A stretch of DNA of 64,000 bases from JBDFMH01 sp047238125 (GTDB lineage Bacteria > Pseudomonadota > Alphaproteobacteria > Sphingomonadales > Sphingomonadaceae). Positions 8,555 to 17,391 of the stretch are shown in pieces; position 1 is the stretch's first letter; each line of letters starts with the position of its first letter. The stretch covers positions 1,178,001 through 1,242,000 of the forward strand of contig NZ_JBDFMH010000001.1 of assembly GCF_047238125.1 (NCBI RefSeq), given 5' to 3'. The position numbers and the translations under genes were made by a program. A model generated the notes under the pieces. The model saw only the letters and a program-made list of their open reading frames with translations. It was not told the origin of the DNA and made no database searches.

Positions 8555-9246
8555 CCGTCGACCTTCAGCGTGAACATATAGCCTTCGTTCCGCACCGTGC
8601 GGATCGGATCGTCCGCCCCCAGCTTCTTGCGCAGGCGGCTGATCGTGACATCGATCGCACGATCATAGACATCGCTATCGATGCCTTTGCCGCTCTCGAT
8701 CAGCTGATCCCGACTCAGCACGCGCTGCGGCCGATCCAGGAAGGCAGTCAGCGTGCGGAATTCAGCGTCGGTCAGCGGTGCCGATGCCGCCCCGGCGCGG
8801 CGAAGCTCGCGGTTGACTAGGTCCAGCGTCCATGGTCCGAATCGGCGTTCGGGATTGCCGCCGGCGCCTGCCCCCTCGCGCCGACGCAGCACCGCGCGCA
8901 CACGGGCCAGCAATTCGCGCGGGTTGCAGGGCTTCGGCAGGTAATCGTCGGCGCCCACCTCCAGGCCGATGATCCGATCGGTATCCTCGCCCATTGCGGA
9001 CAGCATGATCACGCCCGGCCCACCCTGCCCGCGCAGCCGCCGCATGATCGACAGCCCGTCCTCGCCGGGCATCATCAGATCCAGCACCACAAGGTCGGGT
9101 GCGGCGCGGGCGATAGCGGCATCCATCTCGACGCCATTGGCCGCACTTTCGACGAGCAGGCCGTTGGCCGCCAGGAAGTCGGACACCAGACCGCGCAGTT
9201 CGGCATCGTCGTCGACGACCAGGATCCGGGGCGGAGCGTCGCTCAT
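8551..9246 (-). CDS. OmpR-family response regulator of the exporter operon
   Basis: About 231 residues: receiver domain with acidic pocket D12-D13-D14, phosphoacceptor D56 (V-V-L-D-L-M-M-P) and K in Y-L-P-K-P-C-N, then an OmpR/PhoB winged helix ending R-K-K-L-G-A-D-D-P-I-R-T-V-R-N-E-G-Y-M-F. The start at 9246 overlaps the permease stop in ATGA; an upstream in-frame extension to 9366 lies wholly within the permease gene and is rejected. It probably autoregulates this operon and senses the same stress that the exporter relieves, which is inference from gene order. Confidence 0.93.
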   Translation of the reverse strand: MSDAPPRILVVDDDAELRGLVSDFLAANGLLVESAANGVEMDAAIARAAPDLVVLDLMMPGEDGLSIMRRLRGQGGPGVIMLSAMGEDTDRIIGLEVGADDYLPKPCNPRELLARVRAVLRRREGAGAGGNPERRFGPWTLDLVNRELRRAGAASAPLTDAEFRTLTAFLDRPQRVLSRDQLIESGKGIDSDVYDRAIDVTISRLRKKLGADDPIRTVRNEGYMFTLKVDG

Positions 9247-10532
9247 TCGTGCCTCAACGCATCGATCGGGTTCAGGCTCGCGGCACGGCGTGCCGGGAAA
9301 TAGCCGAACACGACACCGATCAGCGCGGATATCGCGAAGGCGATCAGGTTGATCTGCGGATCCCAAAGCAGCGGCACCTGCATAATCGGCGCAAGCAGCG
9401 TGGTCGCGATCAGCGCGAGTACGAGCCCGATCGCTCCGCCCAGGCAGGACAATGCGACCGCCTCCACCAGGAACTGCAACAATACTTCTCGCGCGACCGC
9501 GCCGATCGCCAGCCGGATACCGATCTCGCGGGTCCGCTCTGTCACCGAAACCAGCATGATGTTCATGATGCCGATCCCGCCGACGACCAGGCTGATCGCC
9601 GCCACCGCCGCCACGATCGTGGTCAGCAACTGGGTGGTGCCGGAAAGCGTGTCCGAAATCTGCTTCGTGTCGAAGATGTTGAAGTCATCTTCCTTGTTAC
9701 CCGTAATGTTGCGCCGTTCACGCAGCAGCTGCTGGATCGAGGCCTGCACCACCGCCGTGTCATACGCGTCATCGACCGCGACCATGATGTTGCGGATGTC
9801 GCGATTGCCAGTGAAGCGCCGCTGCACTGCCTTGATCGGCATCAGCACCACATCATCTTGATCGTTGCCGAACCCGCCCTGCCCGCGTGTCGAAAGCACG
9901 CCGATCACCTCGCAGGAAAGATCGCGCAGGCGGAAGCGCTCACCGACCGGATTCTCACCACGAAACAGGTTCTGCCGCACCGTGTTGCCGATGATGCAGA
10001 CCGCCTTTCCGGCCTGTTCCTCGGCCGCTGTGAAGATCCGGCCGCGTTGCGGGTACCATTGCTGCGCAGTGAAATATTGCGCGGTGGTGCCGTTGATGGT
10101 GGTCGACCAGTTGGCCGCGTTGCGCACCGCGATGCCGGTCGACTGGGCTTGCGGCGCGACTGCCTTCACGCCAGCGATCTGCTGCTGGATCGCATCGACA
10201 TCGGCTTGCTTGAAATCGGGCGGTTGCGGCCCGCCGCCGCCGCGGCCGAAACCTTGGCCGGGTCGGATCTGCAGGATGTTCGCGCCAAGCCCGCTGATCT
10301 GCGCCTGCACGGCAGCCGTGGTGCCCTTGCCCAGCGTCACCATCGTCACCACCGCGGACACGCCGATCACGATGCCCAGGATGGTCAGGAAGCTACGCAG
10401 CAGGTGCCGGCGAATCTCGCGCACCGCCAGGATCACCGTGGTGCCCAGCAGACGCAGCGTGCCGGCGCTGGTCGGCGCCGGGGCGGTTTCGGCCGGGACT
10501 GGCGTGGTGGTCGGATCGACGGGCGCGTTCAT
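9243..10532 (-). CDS. MacB-like ABC transporter permease (FtsX/MacB_PCD)
   Basis: About 429 residues. The architecture is cytosolic N-terminus, one TM helix (L-L-R-S-F-L-T-I-L-G-I-V-I-G-V-S-A-V-V), a ~220-residue periplasmic domain (MacB_PCD), and three C-terminal TM helices with the family motif S-V-T-E-R-T-R-E-I-G-I-R-L-A-I-G-A. Unlike E. coli MacB, the ATPase is encoded by a separate gene rather than fused. ATG at 10532 overlaps the ATPase stop by 4 nt. The family couples ATP hydrolysis in the cytosol to periplasmic substrate expulsion through a TolC-type duct, without moving substrate across the inner membrane. Confidence 0.93.
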   Translation of the reverse strand: MNAPVDPTTTPVPAETAPAPTSAGTLRLLGTTVILAVREIRRHLLRSFLTILGIVIGVSAVVTMVTLGKGTTAAVQAQISGLGANILQIRPGQGFGRGGGGPQPPDFKQADVDAIQQQIAGVKAVAPQAQSTGIAVRNAANWSTTINGTTAQYFTAQQWYPQRGRIFTAAEEQAGKAVCIIGNTVRQNLFRGENPVGERFRLRDLSCEVIGVLSTRGQGGFGNDQDDVVLMPIKAVQRRFTGNRDIRNIMVAVDDAYDTAVVQASIQQLLRERRNITGNKEDDFNIFDTKQISDTLSGTTQLLTTIVAAVAAISLVVGGIGIMNIMLVSVTERTREIGIRLAIGAVAREVLLQFLVEAVALSCLGGAIGLVLALIATTLLAPIMQVPLLWDPQINLIAFAISALIGVVFGYFPARRAASLNPIDALRHE

Positions 10533-11254
10533 GCCGCTTCCCCCTGCTTGTGGGTCCGGTCGATCCGCTCGACCAGGCCATCGCGGAAGTGGATGATTGT
10601 GCGCGCGAACGCCGCCATCTCGGGCTCGTGCGTCACCATCAGCACCGTGATCCCGCTGTTGCGGTTGAGATCGGTCAGCAATTCCATGATCTCGACCGAC
10701 CGTTCGGAATCGAGATTGCCGGTCGGCTCGTCCGCCAGCAGCACATCGGGATGGGTGACGATCGCGCGCGCGATCGCCACGCGCTGCTGCTGACCGCCGG
10801 ACAGTTCGGCAGGCGTGTGATCCCACCAGTCCTTCAAGCCGACCTTGTCGAGCGCGCCCATCGCCAGTTCGTTGCGCTTGGATTTCTCCTCGCCGCGGTA
10901 AAGCAGGGGCAGCTCGACATTCTCCAGTGCGGTCGTGCGGTTGAGCAGGTTGAAACCCTGGAACACGAAGCCAAGGTAGCGCCGGCGCAGCAGCGCGCGC
11001 TGATCGCGATCGAGCGTCTCCACATGGTGGCCGCGGAACAGGAACTCGCCCGCGCTCGGCACATCCAGGCAGCCGAGGATGTTCATCGTGGTCGACTTGC
11101 CCGATCCCGATGGCCCCATCACCGCGACGAAATCGCCGCGCTCGATATCCAGGTCGATGCCCTTCAGTGCCTGGAACGCGGTCGCGCCCTCGCCGAACGT
11201 CTTGGTGATGCCGCGCAGCCGGATCAGCGGCTGGCTGGCGGGGTTACTGGCCAC
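10529..11254 (-). CDS. MacB/LolD-type ABC transporter ATPase
   Basis: ATPase of the exporter. Walker A is G-P-S-G-S-G-K-S-T, the signature is L-S-G-G-Q-Q-Q-R-V-A-I-A-R-A, Walker B is V-L-L-A-D-E-P-T-G-N-L-D and the H loop is V-T-H-E-P-E-M. These are all standard for the LolD/MacB branch. The frame is open back to 11338, but residues before S-N-P-A-S-Q-P-L-I-R-L are low-complexity Ala/Arg/Val antisense to nothing conserved. GTG at 11254, which overlaps the end of the MacA-like gene by 11 nt and has an AGGGTGG about 6 nt upstream, is preferred (241 residues). Confidence 0.9.
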   Translation of the reverse strand: MASNPASQPLIRLRGITKTFGEGATAFQALKGIDLDIERGDFVAVMGPSGSGKSTTMNILGCLDVPSAGEFLFRGHHVETLDRDQRALLRRRYLGFVFQGFNLLNRTTALENVELPLLYRGEEKSKRNELAMGALDKVGLKDWWDHTPAELSGGQQQRVAIARAIVTHPDVLLADEPTGNLDSERSVEIMELLTDLNRNSGITVLMVTHEPEMAAFARTIIHFRDGLVERIDRTHKQGEAA

Positions 11255-12668
11255 GCTGGCCACCCTGCCCGCCACCGCCGCCACCCTGCCGGCGCTGCCC
11301 GCCGCGCGCACCACCGGACGAGGACGCGCCATCCTCACTGGCGAGTTGGCCGGTGATCACTTCCATGCCCGGCTCGAGCCCCGCGCCGGACACTTCGGTC
11401 TGGCTGCCGTTGGTGTCGCCCACCGTCACCTGGATCGGCTTCGGCTTGCCCTCGGCATCCTTGACATAGACGGTCTGGCGGCTGCCGCGGCCGATCGCGA
11501 CCTCACGCGTGGCACGATTGCCGCGGCGCGGGCGCATCGGCGCGATCGCGCCGGCGATACCGCCGCCGCCACTGCCGGCCGCGGCGCTGTCGGGCGTGAA
11601 GCGCAGCGCCGCGTTGGGCACCAGCAGCACGTTCCGCTTTTCGGTCGTCACGATATCGGCAGTCGCCGTCATCCCGGGGAGCAACAATTCTTCCGGGTTC
11701 GCGACCGAAAGGATGGCCGTGTAGGCGACCACCGAGCCGCTGGCGGACGTCGTGCTGGTGGATGTCGACGTGCTGCTCGTCGATCCGCTGGCATTCGCAC
11801 CCACATCGACGCGCTCGATCCGTGCAGGGAAGGTGCGGCCGGGAAAGGCATCGACAGCGAAGGTCGCGCGCTGGCCATCCTTGACCTGGCCGACATCGGC
11901 CTCGTCCACCTTCACCTCGAGCTGCATCTGGCTCAGATCCTCGGCGATCTGGAACAGCACGGGCGCGTTCAGCGATGCCGCCACGGTCTGCCCGGGCTCG
12001 ATCTGGCGGCTCAGCACCACGCCGTTGACCGGCGAGACGATCGAGGCCCGCGAAAGCTGGGTCTGGTCGGACGAGAGCAGTGCCTGCGCCTGTGCGACCG
12101 CAGCCTGTGCGGTCCGCACTGCCGCTACCGCGCGCGCATAGTCGGCGCGCCCGGTGTCGAGTTCGGCACGCGACGGCACCTTGCCGCCGGAGATGCGGTA
12201 GACTTCTTCCAGCCGGGTGAGATTGGCGCGGGTCTGGGTGACCGTCGCCTGCGCCTGCGCGACCTGTGCCCGCGCCGAATCGAGCCCGGCGCGCCGCTGA
12301 TTGACCGCATCGACGAAGGCGCGCGTATCCAGTCGCGCCAGCACCTGACCCTTGGTCACTCGATCGTTGTTGTCGACATAGACATCGGTGATCAGGCCCG
12401 ACAGCTCGGATCCAACATCGACCTGGTTGGTCGGCTGCAGGTTGCCGGTCGCCGCCACCGTCACAGTCAGATTGCCGCGCTCGACCCGCTGGGTAGCGTA
12501 GCCGACTGCCGCGTCGCCAGCGAAGAACAGCCGCCAGGCGAGCAGCGCCAGCAATACCACGCCGATCGCAATCGCAGCCCATTTCAACATCGCGCCACGA
12601 CGGCTGGGCGGCTGGACCCCAAGGAAGGCATCAAGCTCTTCCTGCGTATTGGTGGTCGGCTGGTCCAT
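11244..12668 (-). CDS. MacA-like periplasmic adaptor (HlyD/RND family)
   Basis: 474-residue membrane fusion protein linking the MacB-like pump to the outer-membrane factor. It has one N-terminal TM helix (about 28-49), a split lipoyl/biotinyl-like domain (N-L-T-V-T-V-A-A-T-G-N-L-Q and S-P-V-N-G-V-V-L-S-R), a long alpha-hairpin (about 115-195) rich in Ala/Gln, and a beta-barrel domain. Oddities are a Ser/Thr run (about 283-300) in the beta-barrel region and a Gly/Gln/Arg-rich C-terminal tail of ~30 residues (G-G-G-G-G-G-Q-G-G-Q-R-G-Q), probably disordered. It begins 1 nt after the outer-membrane-factor stop. Confidence 0.92.
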   Translation of the reverse strand: MDQPTTNTQEELDAFLGVQPPSRRGAMLKWAAIAIGVVLLALLAWRLFFAGDAAVGYATQRVERGNLTVTVAATGNLQPTNQVDVGSELSGLITDVYVDNNDRVTKGQVLARLDTRAFVDAVNQRRAGLDSARAQVAQAQATVTQTRANLTRLEEVYRISGGKVPSRAELDTGRADYARAVAAVRTAQAAVAQAQALLSSDQTQLSRASIVSPVNGVVLSRQIEPGQTVAASLNAPVLFQIAEDLSQMQLEVKVDEADVGQVKDGQRATFAVDAFPGRTFPARIERVDVGANASGSTSSTSTSTSTTSASGSVVAYTAILSVANPEELLLPGMTATADIVTTEKRNVLLVPNAALRFTPDSAAAGSGGGGIAGAIAPMRPRRGNRATREVAIGRGSRQTVYVKDAEGKPKPIQVTVGDTNGSQTEVSGAGLEPGMEVITGQLASEDGASSSGGARGGQRRQGGGGGGQGGQRGQ

Positions 12669-12669
12669 C

Positions 12670-14139
12670 TCAGTTCGCCCTTGAAGAAGTGGTCACGGTG
12701 CGCGGTTCGGGGGCGGATTGCCATCCACCGCCAAGCGCCTTGTAGAGCTGCACGGTCGCGGTCGCGCGTTCTGCACGGACGCTTGCGCGGCTGTCCTGTG
12801 CCGACAGCAGGCTGCGCTCGCTTTCCAGCAGGGATTGGAAATCGATCAGGCCCGCGCGATACTGGCTGCGCGCGAAGGTCACGGCGTTGCGCGAGGCTTC
12901 CTCCGCCACCACCAGCTCGCGCTCGCGGCGTTCGGCGGCGGACAACGCGACCAGCGCATTTTCGACTTCCTCCAGTGCGACCAGCACGGTCTGGCGATAG
13001 GCCGCGAAGCTTGCGTCGGTGGATGCGCGCTGTCCCTCGATCGCGGCTCGGATCTGTCCACCCTGGAAGATCGGCGCGGAGATCGCCCCGACGATGTTGC
13101 CAAGCGCGCTCGACAGGAGATCGCCGACCGAGGTGTCGGAGCCCGAGAACGTGCCCGAGAGCCGCAGCGCGGGATAGAGCTGCGCAGTCTGCACGCCGAT
13201 CCGCGCGGTCTCGGCCGCCAGCTGGCGCTCGGCTTGGGCGACATCGGGCCGGCGCTGGATGACGGCCGCCGGCACGTCGCTGGCCGCAGGGGCGAGCGGG
13301 ATCACTGCCTCCGTCGCCATCAGCGCGTTGACGGCGCCGGGCGCCTCGCCCAGCAACACCGCGATCCGGTTGAGCGATGCGTTCAGCCCGCTTTCGAGGC
13401 TGGGAATGCTCGCCGCCGTCTGCGCGCGCAGCTGTCGTGCCTGTTCCAGATCGAGCGAGCTGACCAGCCCGGCCTGCACCCGCCAGCCAACGATCTGCAC
13501 GGTTTCGTCCTGGGCGCGCAGATTATCACGGGCGATGCGCAGCCGCGTCTGGCCGAGCCGCGCATCGAGATAGTTGAACGCGATCTCGGAAGCGATCGTC
13601 AGCTGGGTCGATCGCAGCGCTGCCTGCGACGCATCGGCATCCGCTCGGGCGGCTTCGATCGATCGGCGAATGCCGCCGAACAGATCGACTTCGTAGGACG
13701 CATCCAGCCCGGCGCGGTAGATGGTGGTATCGCCACCGGTCGAGATGGTCTGACCGGTGGTGGGATCGATCACGGTGCGACCATCCGCCCCGATCGACCG
13801 CGCGACCGACCCACTGGCTCCGAGGGTTGGAAACAATTGGCCGCGTGTGCCGCGCAGGCTTGCCCGCGCCTGGCGCAACCGTGCGCCCGCCGCCTCGATA
13901 TCGAGATTGGCCGCCAGCGCGCGATCGACAAGCTGCACCAGCACGGGATCCTGGAAGGCCTGCCACCAGCGCGCCAGATCGACCTCGCCGGCGATCGGCT
14001 GGGCCTGCGCTGCAAGGAAGCTGTCGGGCACCTTCAGCGCCGCATTGGTCGGCGGTCGGTAATTGGGTCCGACGGTGCAACCCGCCAGCAGCGCCAGCGC
14101 CAGCATTCCCGTCGTCGTCGATGTGGCGATCCTTGTCAT
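12670..14139 (-). CDS. Outer-membrane efflux lipoprotein (NodT/OprM/TolC family)
   Basis: First gene of the exporter operon. About 489 residues with a lipoprotein signal ending L-A-L-L-A-G-C and then the NodT-family start T-V-G-P-N-Y-R-P-P. The rest has the two OEP repeats: W-W-Q-A-F-Q-D-P-V-L early, a Q-R-R-P-D-V-A-Q-A-E-R-Q-L in the middle and Y-R-A-G-L-I-D-F-Q-S-L-L-E-S-E near the C-terminus, all hallmarks of RND-type outer-membrane factors. ATG at 14139 gives the best signal peptide; ATGs at 14151 and 14160 are alternatives. It supplies the trimeric duct for the MacAB-like pump encoded downstream. Confidence 0.92.
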   Translation of the reverse strand: MTRIATSTTTGMLALALLAGCTVGPNYRPPTNAALKVPDSFLAAQAQPIAGEVDLARWWQAFQDPVLVQLVDRALAANLDIEAAGARLRQARASLRGTRGQLFPTLGASGSVARSIGADGRTVIDPTTGQTISTGGDTTIYRAGLDASYEVDLFGGIRRSIEAARADADASQAALRSTQLTIASEIAFNYLDARLGQTRLRIARDNLRAQDETVQIVGWRVQAGLVSSLDLEQARQLRAQTAASIPSLESGLNASLNRIAVLLGEAPGAVNALMATEAVIPLAPAASDVPAAVIQRRPDVAQAERQLAAETARIGVQTAQLYPALRLSGTFSGSDTSVGDLLSSALGNIVGAISAPIFQGGQIRAAIEGQRASTDASFAAYRQTVLVALEEVENALVALSAAERRERELVVAEEASRNAVTFARSQYRAGLIDFQSLLESERSLLSAQDSRASVRAERATATVQLYKALGGGWQSAPEPRTVTTSSRAN

Positions 14140-14190
14140 GATCCTGCCCATAGCCCGCATTCTTTGCCGCGAATGTCAGGCCTGAAATAT

Positions 14191-14922
14191 CTAGTCCGCC
14201 AGTCGCGTGATCCTGTCCACGAGCCGTTCGCGTGCAGGCAGAAGCCGCGCGCGTCCGTCACCGAGCAGGTCGCGCGCGAGGAAGCGGCCGGTGATCCGCA
14301 GGCCGGCGACGACATCGTCCCAGCCGGCCGGCGCGCCATCGTGAAGGAATGGTGGCAGCGGCAGCAGCCGGCCTTCATGCCCGATCGCCGCCGCGCGGCT
14401 CACCGCCCCACCGCTTTTCGGGCTGACGAAGCCCAGATCGTCGCGTGCGCCGGTGGCGACGCATTGCGAAAGGTCGAGCCCGAACCCCAATTCCGCCAGC
14501 AGCAGCAACTCGTATCGCACCAGCGCAGTTGCCCAGCCGCGCGCAGCCGGCGCCGCGACGATGGCGGCCAGCAAGCCGTCGAGTGCAGCATGGATCGCTG
14601 GATAGGCCTGGCCTTCGGGCAGCGTAGCGGCAGCCAGCGCAGTCGACCAGTCGATCGCCGCCGCAGCGAGCGGTTCCGCCAGCAGCGGTGCGCGGCTTTC
14701 GACCAGTTCCACGGTCAAGGCCGGAAGCTGAGTGTCGGTACGCGCGCGCAGATCGGCCAGCACGGTGTTGCCGGCCAGCAGCACCGGCCGCATCCGCCGC
14801 GATCGCCCACCCCGCACATACCCCGCGACCAGTCCGTCGGCGGGCGTCAGCACACGTGCGACCGCACCATGTTCGCCATGTGCGCGCACCGCGCACACGA
14901 TCGCCTCGGCCGAAATGTGCAT
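14191..14922 (-). CDS. recO: DNA repair protein RecO
   Basis: RecO loads RecA at gaps together with RecR (RecFOR pathway). The 243 residues have the N-terminal OB-fold (A-I-V-C-A-V-R-A-H-G-E-H-G-A-V-A-R-V-L-T) and the family's G-Y-V-R-G-G-R-S-R-R-M-R-P region, with the alpha-helical C-domain W-A-T-A-L-V-R-Y-E-L-L-L-L-A-E-L-G-F. The usual zinc cysteines of some RecO proteins are not evident, as in other alphaproteobacterial members. It sits between the exporter operon and the acyltransferase operon with small gaps. Confidence 0.9.
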   Translation of the reverse strand: MHISAEAIVCAVRAHGEHGAVARVLTPADGLVAGYVRGGRSRRMRPVLLAGNTVLADLRARTDTQLPALTVELVESRAPLLAEPLAAAAIDWSTALAAATLPEGQAYPAIHAALDGLLAAIVAAPAARGWATALVRYELLLLAELGFGLDLSQCVATGARDDLGFVSPKSGGAVSRAAAIGHEGRLLPLPPFLHDGAPAGWDDVVAGLRITGRFLARDLLGDGRARLLPARERLVDRITRLAD

Positions 14923-14949
14923 TGCCCGTCTCTAGCTTATGCTGCCGGG

Positions 14950-15513
14950 TCAGGCGATGGAGATCGCATCCCGCTTGCGCGACGTCCGGCCGGGCCAGGC
15001 ACGCCGGTGGCCGCGCACCGACCCCATCCAGCCCGCCGCTTCCCAGCCGCATCGGCGGAAGGTGGCCAGTGCCGGCCAGTTCGTCCACCATGTCCAGGCA
15101 AGCGGCGCGCGGTCGAAGCGCTGGGCACTGTTGCTGAGCAGCACGCTGCCGGCTCCACGTCGGCGCGACGCCTCGATCGTCCAGATGTCGATCACGGCAT
15201 GATGCCCTCGCAGCCGCGGCCAGAACGCCATGATCCAGCTCAGCTCGATCGGCTCGTAAAGGATCACGCCCAGCAGCGCGGTGCCATTCCACAGCGCCAG
15301 GAACACGGCGCCCGCCGCAAGCCCGGCATGTGAAAGTTCACGCGGTTTGGGCAGGCTTTCGGATGCCAGCGCGCGCCGCGCTTCCTGATCGACCGGGCGA
15401 ATTGCCCAGCCATCCGGGATCGGCAGCACCGGGGCATCGTCGCCGCGGCGGATCACGCGATAGAGTTCATAGCCGCCGATGCGCCGCATCAGCCACTGGA
15501 GCGCGGACTTCAA
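14950..15513 (-). CDS. GNAT-like acyltransferase, last gene of a polysaccharide deacetylase operon
   Basis: About 187 residues resembling a divergent GNAT N-acetyltransferase. A hydrophobic beta-strand/V-I-L-Y-E-P-I-E-L segment is followed by H-A-V-I-D-I-W-T-I and R-R-R-G-A-G-S, a plausible acetyl-CoA pyrophosphate loop (R/Q-x-x-G-x-G/A). The function is unassigned. The start is uncertain: TTG at 15513 forms a TTGA overlap with the upstream stop, which suggests coupling, while ATG at 15489 (M-R-R-I-G-G-Y-E-L-Y-R) is the first methionine. The three genes deacetylase, BioF2-like acyltransferase and this gene are consecutive and overlapping. Confidence 0.7.
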   Translation of the reverse strand: MKSALQWLMRRIGGYELYRVIRRGDDAPVLPIPDGWAIRPVDQEARRALASESLPKPRELSHAGLAAGAVFLALWNGTALLGVILYEPIELSWIMAFWPRLRGHHAVIDIWTIEASRRRGAGSVLLSNSAQRFDRAPLAWTWWTNWPALATFRRCGWEAAGWMGSVRGHRRAWPGRTSRKRDAISIA

Positions 15514-16421
15514 CGCCTGACGATCCGGCTCCACCGACGCAGTTGAGGACTGTCGAGCGCCACCTTCGCGCGCGCCACGGCGCGATCGAACGCGATCAGC
15601 CCATCGCCGGCGATCCGGTTCAGGATCCCCGGCTTCAACAGCAGCAGATCCGCGCACGCGACTCCACCGGTCGCGAACTGGCGCTTGTGCTGCCCCTCGC
15701 CCTCGGTGAAATCCAGCGCCACGAACCGCCCTTCCTGCATCAGCAACCGCAGCGCCTCCAGCTGGAGGACGCCGCCCGGCGAGAGATCGGAGACGGCCGG
15801 GTCGAAGCCCAGATGGGCATAGACCAGCACGTCGTCGTTCGCCGGCAGATGCAGGTAACTGACTGGTCGACCGTCGAGGAAGAGCAGAAAAGCCCTAACG
15901 CGATCGGCCGCTGCCAGCCGTCCCAGTTCGGCACGCGCTGCGTTGCCATCAGGCAGGCCTGCATCGAGCAGCTTCTCCTGATAGCTCAGTGCGGAGACCT
16001 GGCGGGCAAGCCTATGGAACTCGCCGACTTCCGCTGGCGTGCGATAGGCGCGCACATCCAGCGCACCGCCGGATCGCTCGGCGAAGCGGCGCGATTTGCG
16101 CAACAGCGTCGATCGACTCTTCGACGAAAAGCTGGCCAGATAGGCATCGAAACCCTGCGCCAGATCAGCATAGCGACGCGTGTAGCGCTGGCGGACCAGG
16201 CAGCGCAGATCGGTGTTCGTCACCAGCGCCTCGATCGCCGGCTCGGGCACGGATGCGACCAGATAGCCGTGGGCATCGTCGGGCAGCGGCGGCAGCGGCG
16301 GCAGCGCGCCGGCGCGGATGTCGGCCAAGCTGGGGGATACGCGGACCAGCCGGCGCTTGAGCGACCACAAGGTGCGCGCGCCGACCTGAAAGCGCAGTGC
16401 GACCGGGGCTGCGATCGTCAC
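15510..16421 (-). CDS. BioF2-like/CelD-type acetyltransferase (GNAT_acetyltr_6)
   Basis: 303-residue protein of the CelD/BioF2-like GNAT group, which includes FemAB-like folds linked to exopolysaccharide or cell-surface modification. Signatures are R-Y-T-R-R-Y-A-D-L-A-Q-G-F-D-A-Y-L early, K-S-R-S-T-L-L-R-K-S-R-R-F in the centre, and V-A-L-D-F-T-E-G-E-G-Q-H-K-R-Q-F late, which matches the conserved 'lDft.G...yK..f' of this family. It is cytosolic, with no signal. The ATG overlaps the deacetylase stop in ATGA and its own stop overlaps the start of the next acyltransferase. Substrate unknown; a glycan or glycolipid is likely from the neighbours. Confidence 0.8.
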   Translation of the reverse strand: MTIAAPVALRFQVGARTLWSLKRRLVRVSPSLADIRAGALPPLPPLPDDAHGYLVASVPEPAIEALVTNTDLRCLVRQRYTRRYADLAQGFDAYLASFSSKSRSTLLRKSRRFAERSGGALDVRAYRTPAEVGEFHRLARQVSALSYQEKLLDAGLPDGNAARAELGRLAAADRVRAFLLFLDGRPVSYLHLPANDDVLVYAHLGFDPAVSDLSPGGVLQLEALRLLMQEGRFVALDFTEGEGQHKRQFATGGVACADLLLLKPGILNRIAGDGLIAFDRAVARAKVALDSPQLRRWSRIVRR

Positions 16422-17341
16422 GCGCGACGCTCGTCGTAGAGATTCGACCAGAGCTGCTCCGCCTTGCGCAAGGCCGCGCGTGCAGGCGATGCCACCACAG
16501 GAACGGCCGGTGCGCCGAGCGGAAGGTCATCGAGCTCCGTGAACCAGGCGGTCGGCACCGAACCTGCGCGTGTGGCTAGATGCTCGCACAGCGCCTCGAA
16601 ACGGCGAACGTGCACGCCGTTGGGGCGCGCGCCGTTGCGGCTCGCAAGCTCGAACGAGTGGCTGACGATCGACACCACGGGATGCGCCACGACGACCGCA
16701 TGATCGATCGCGGCGCGCATCTCCGCGGCGGAGACTGCGCACAGCTGGAGGTGGCGCAGCGCGCCGCCATCCCGGATCTGGCCAACCGGCACCTCGATCA
16801 CGCCTTCTCGAAGCACCGGGGCAATCTGCGCGGGCGGCAACGGGATCGCGCTGGGCCAGGGGTGGTGGCTGCCATTGTGGCTGCTGTCATATCGAATGCC
16901 GATCGCGGCCAGCGCGCGCAGCGTATCGTCATTGGCCGCATAGCTGCCGGCACGATAGGCAACAGGTTCGGGTGCGCCGGCTGCGACCAGCAGCTCGCGC
17001 GCGCGGCTCAGCAGGTCGCGTTGCCCGGCTTCGTCCCAGTCGGTCAGCTCATGACGCGAATCGATCCAGCCGGGATGGAGATGCAGTTGCACCTGCTGCC
17101 CGGCCGCCAGGATCGGTTCGACCATCGCCTTCACACAATCAATCCCGAACCGCTGCGCCGGCATCGGATCGACGAAGAAGGTCGCCTTCAGGCCATGTGC
17201 GGCGAACCGGGCAAGCTGGTAGCCGATCCCCACCCCCGCCGGCTCACAGGATCGGGCGAACAAGGCACGCCAGTCGTCGCGGTCGGAATCACGGCGCAGC
17301 ATCAGTTCGGTATCGACGGTGATCAGCGCGCGGGTGGCCAT
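16418..17341 (-). CDS. Polysaccharide deacetylase family protein (WalW-like)
   Basis: 307 residues with a polysaccharide-deacetylase (NodB/CE4-like) barrel. Visible features are I-T-V-D-T-E-L near the N-terminus (catalytic Asp strand), a T-F-F-V-D-P-M strand, the metal-site-like H-L-H-P-G-W, and R-A-G-S-Y-A-A followed by Y-D-S-S-H. There is no signal peptide, so it probably acts on a cytosolic nucleotide-sugar or lipid-linked intermediate. It is the first gene of the operon with two GNAT-like acyltransferases. A deacetylate-then-reacylate pathway on an amino sugar is a reasonable guess. Confidence 0.82.
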   Translation of the reverse strand: MATRALITVDTELMLRRDSDRDDWRALFARSCEPAGVGIGYQLARFAAHGLKATFFVDPMPAQRFGIDCVKAMVEPILAAGQQVQLHLHPGWIDSRHELTDWDEAGQRDLLSRARELLVAAGAPEPVAYRAGSYAANDDTLRALAAIGIRYDSSHNGSHHPWPSAIPLPPAQIAPVLREGVIEVPVGQIRDGGALRHLQLCAVSAAEMRAAIDHAVVVAHPVVSIVSHSFELASRNGARPNGVHVRRFEALCEHLATRAGSVPTAWFTELDDLPLGAPAVPVVASPARAALRKAEQLWSNLYDERRA

Positions 17342-17391
17342 GGAACCCGCGATAACGCGGTGCCGGTTAAGGCTTCGCTGCCGGCGCCCGG

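Noticed and set aside
11079..15333. Very long open frames on the plus strand (up to 871 codons) across the exporter operon and recO region
   Set aside because: They run antisense to six well-supported genes. In high-GC DNA the opposite frames stay open. The proteins are Arg/Ala/Pro-rich with no recognisable domain.
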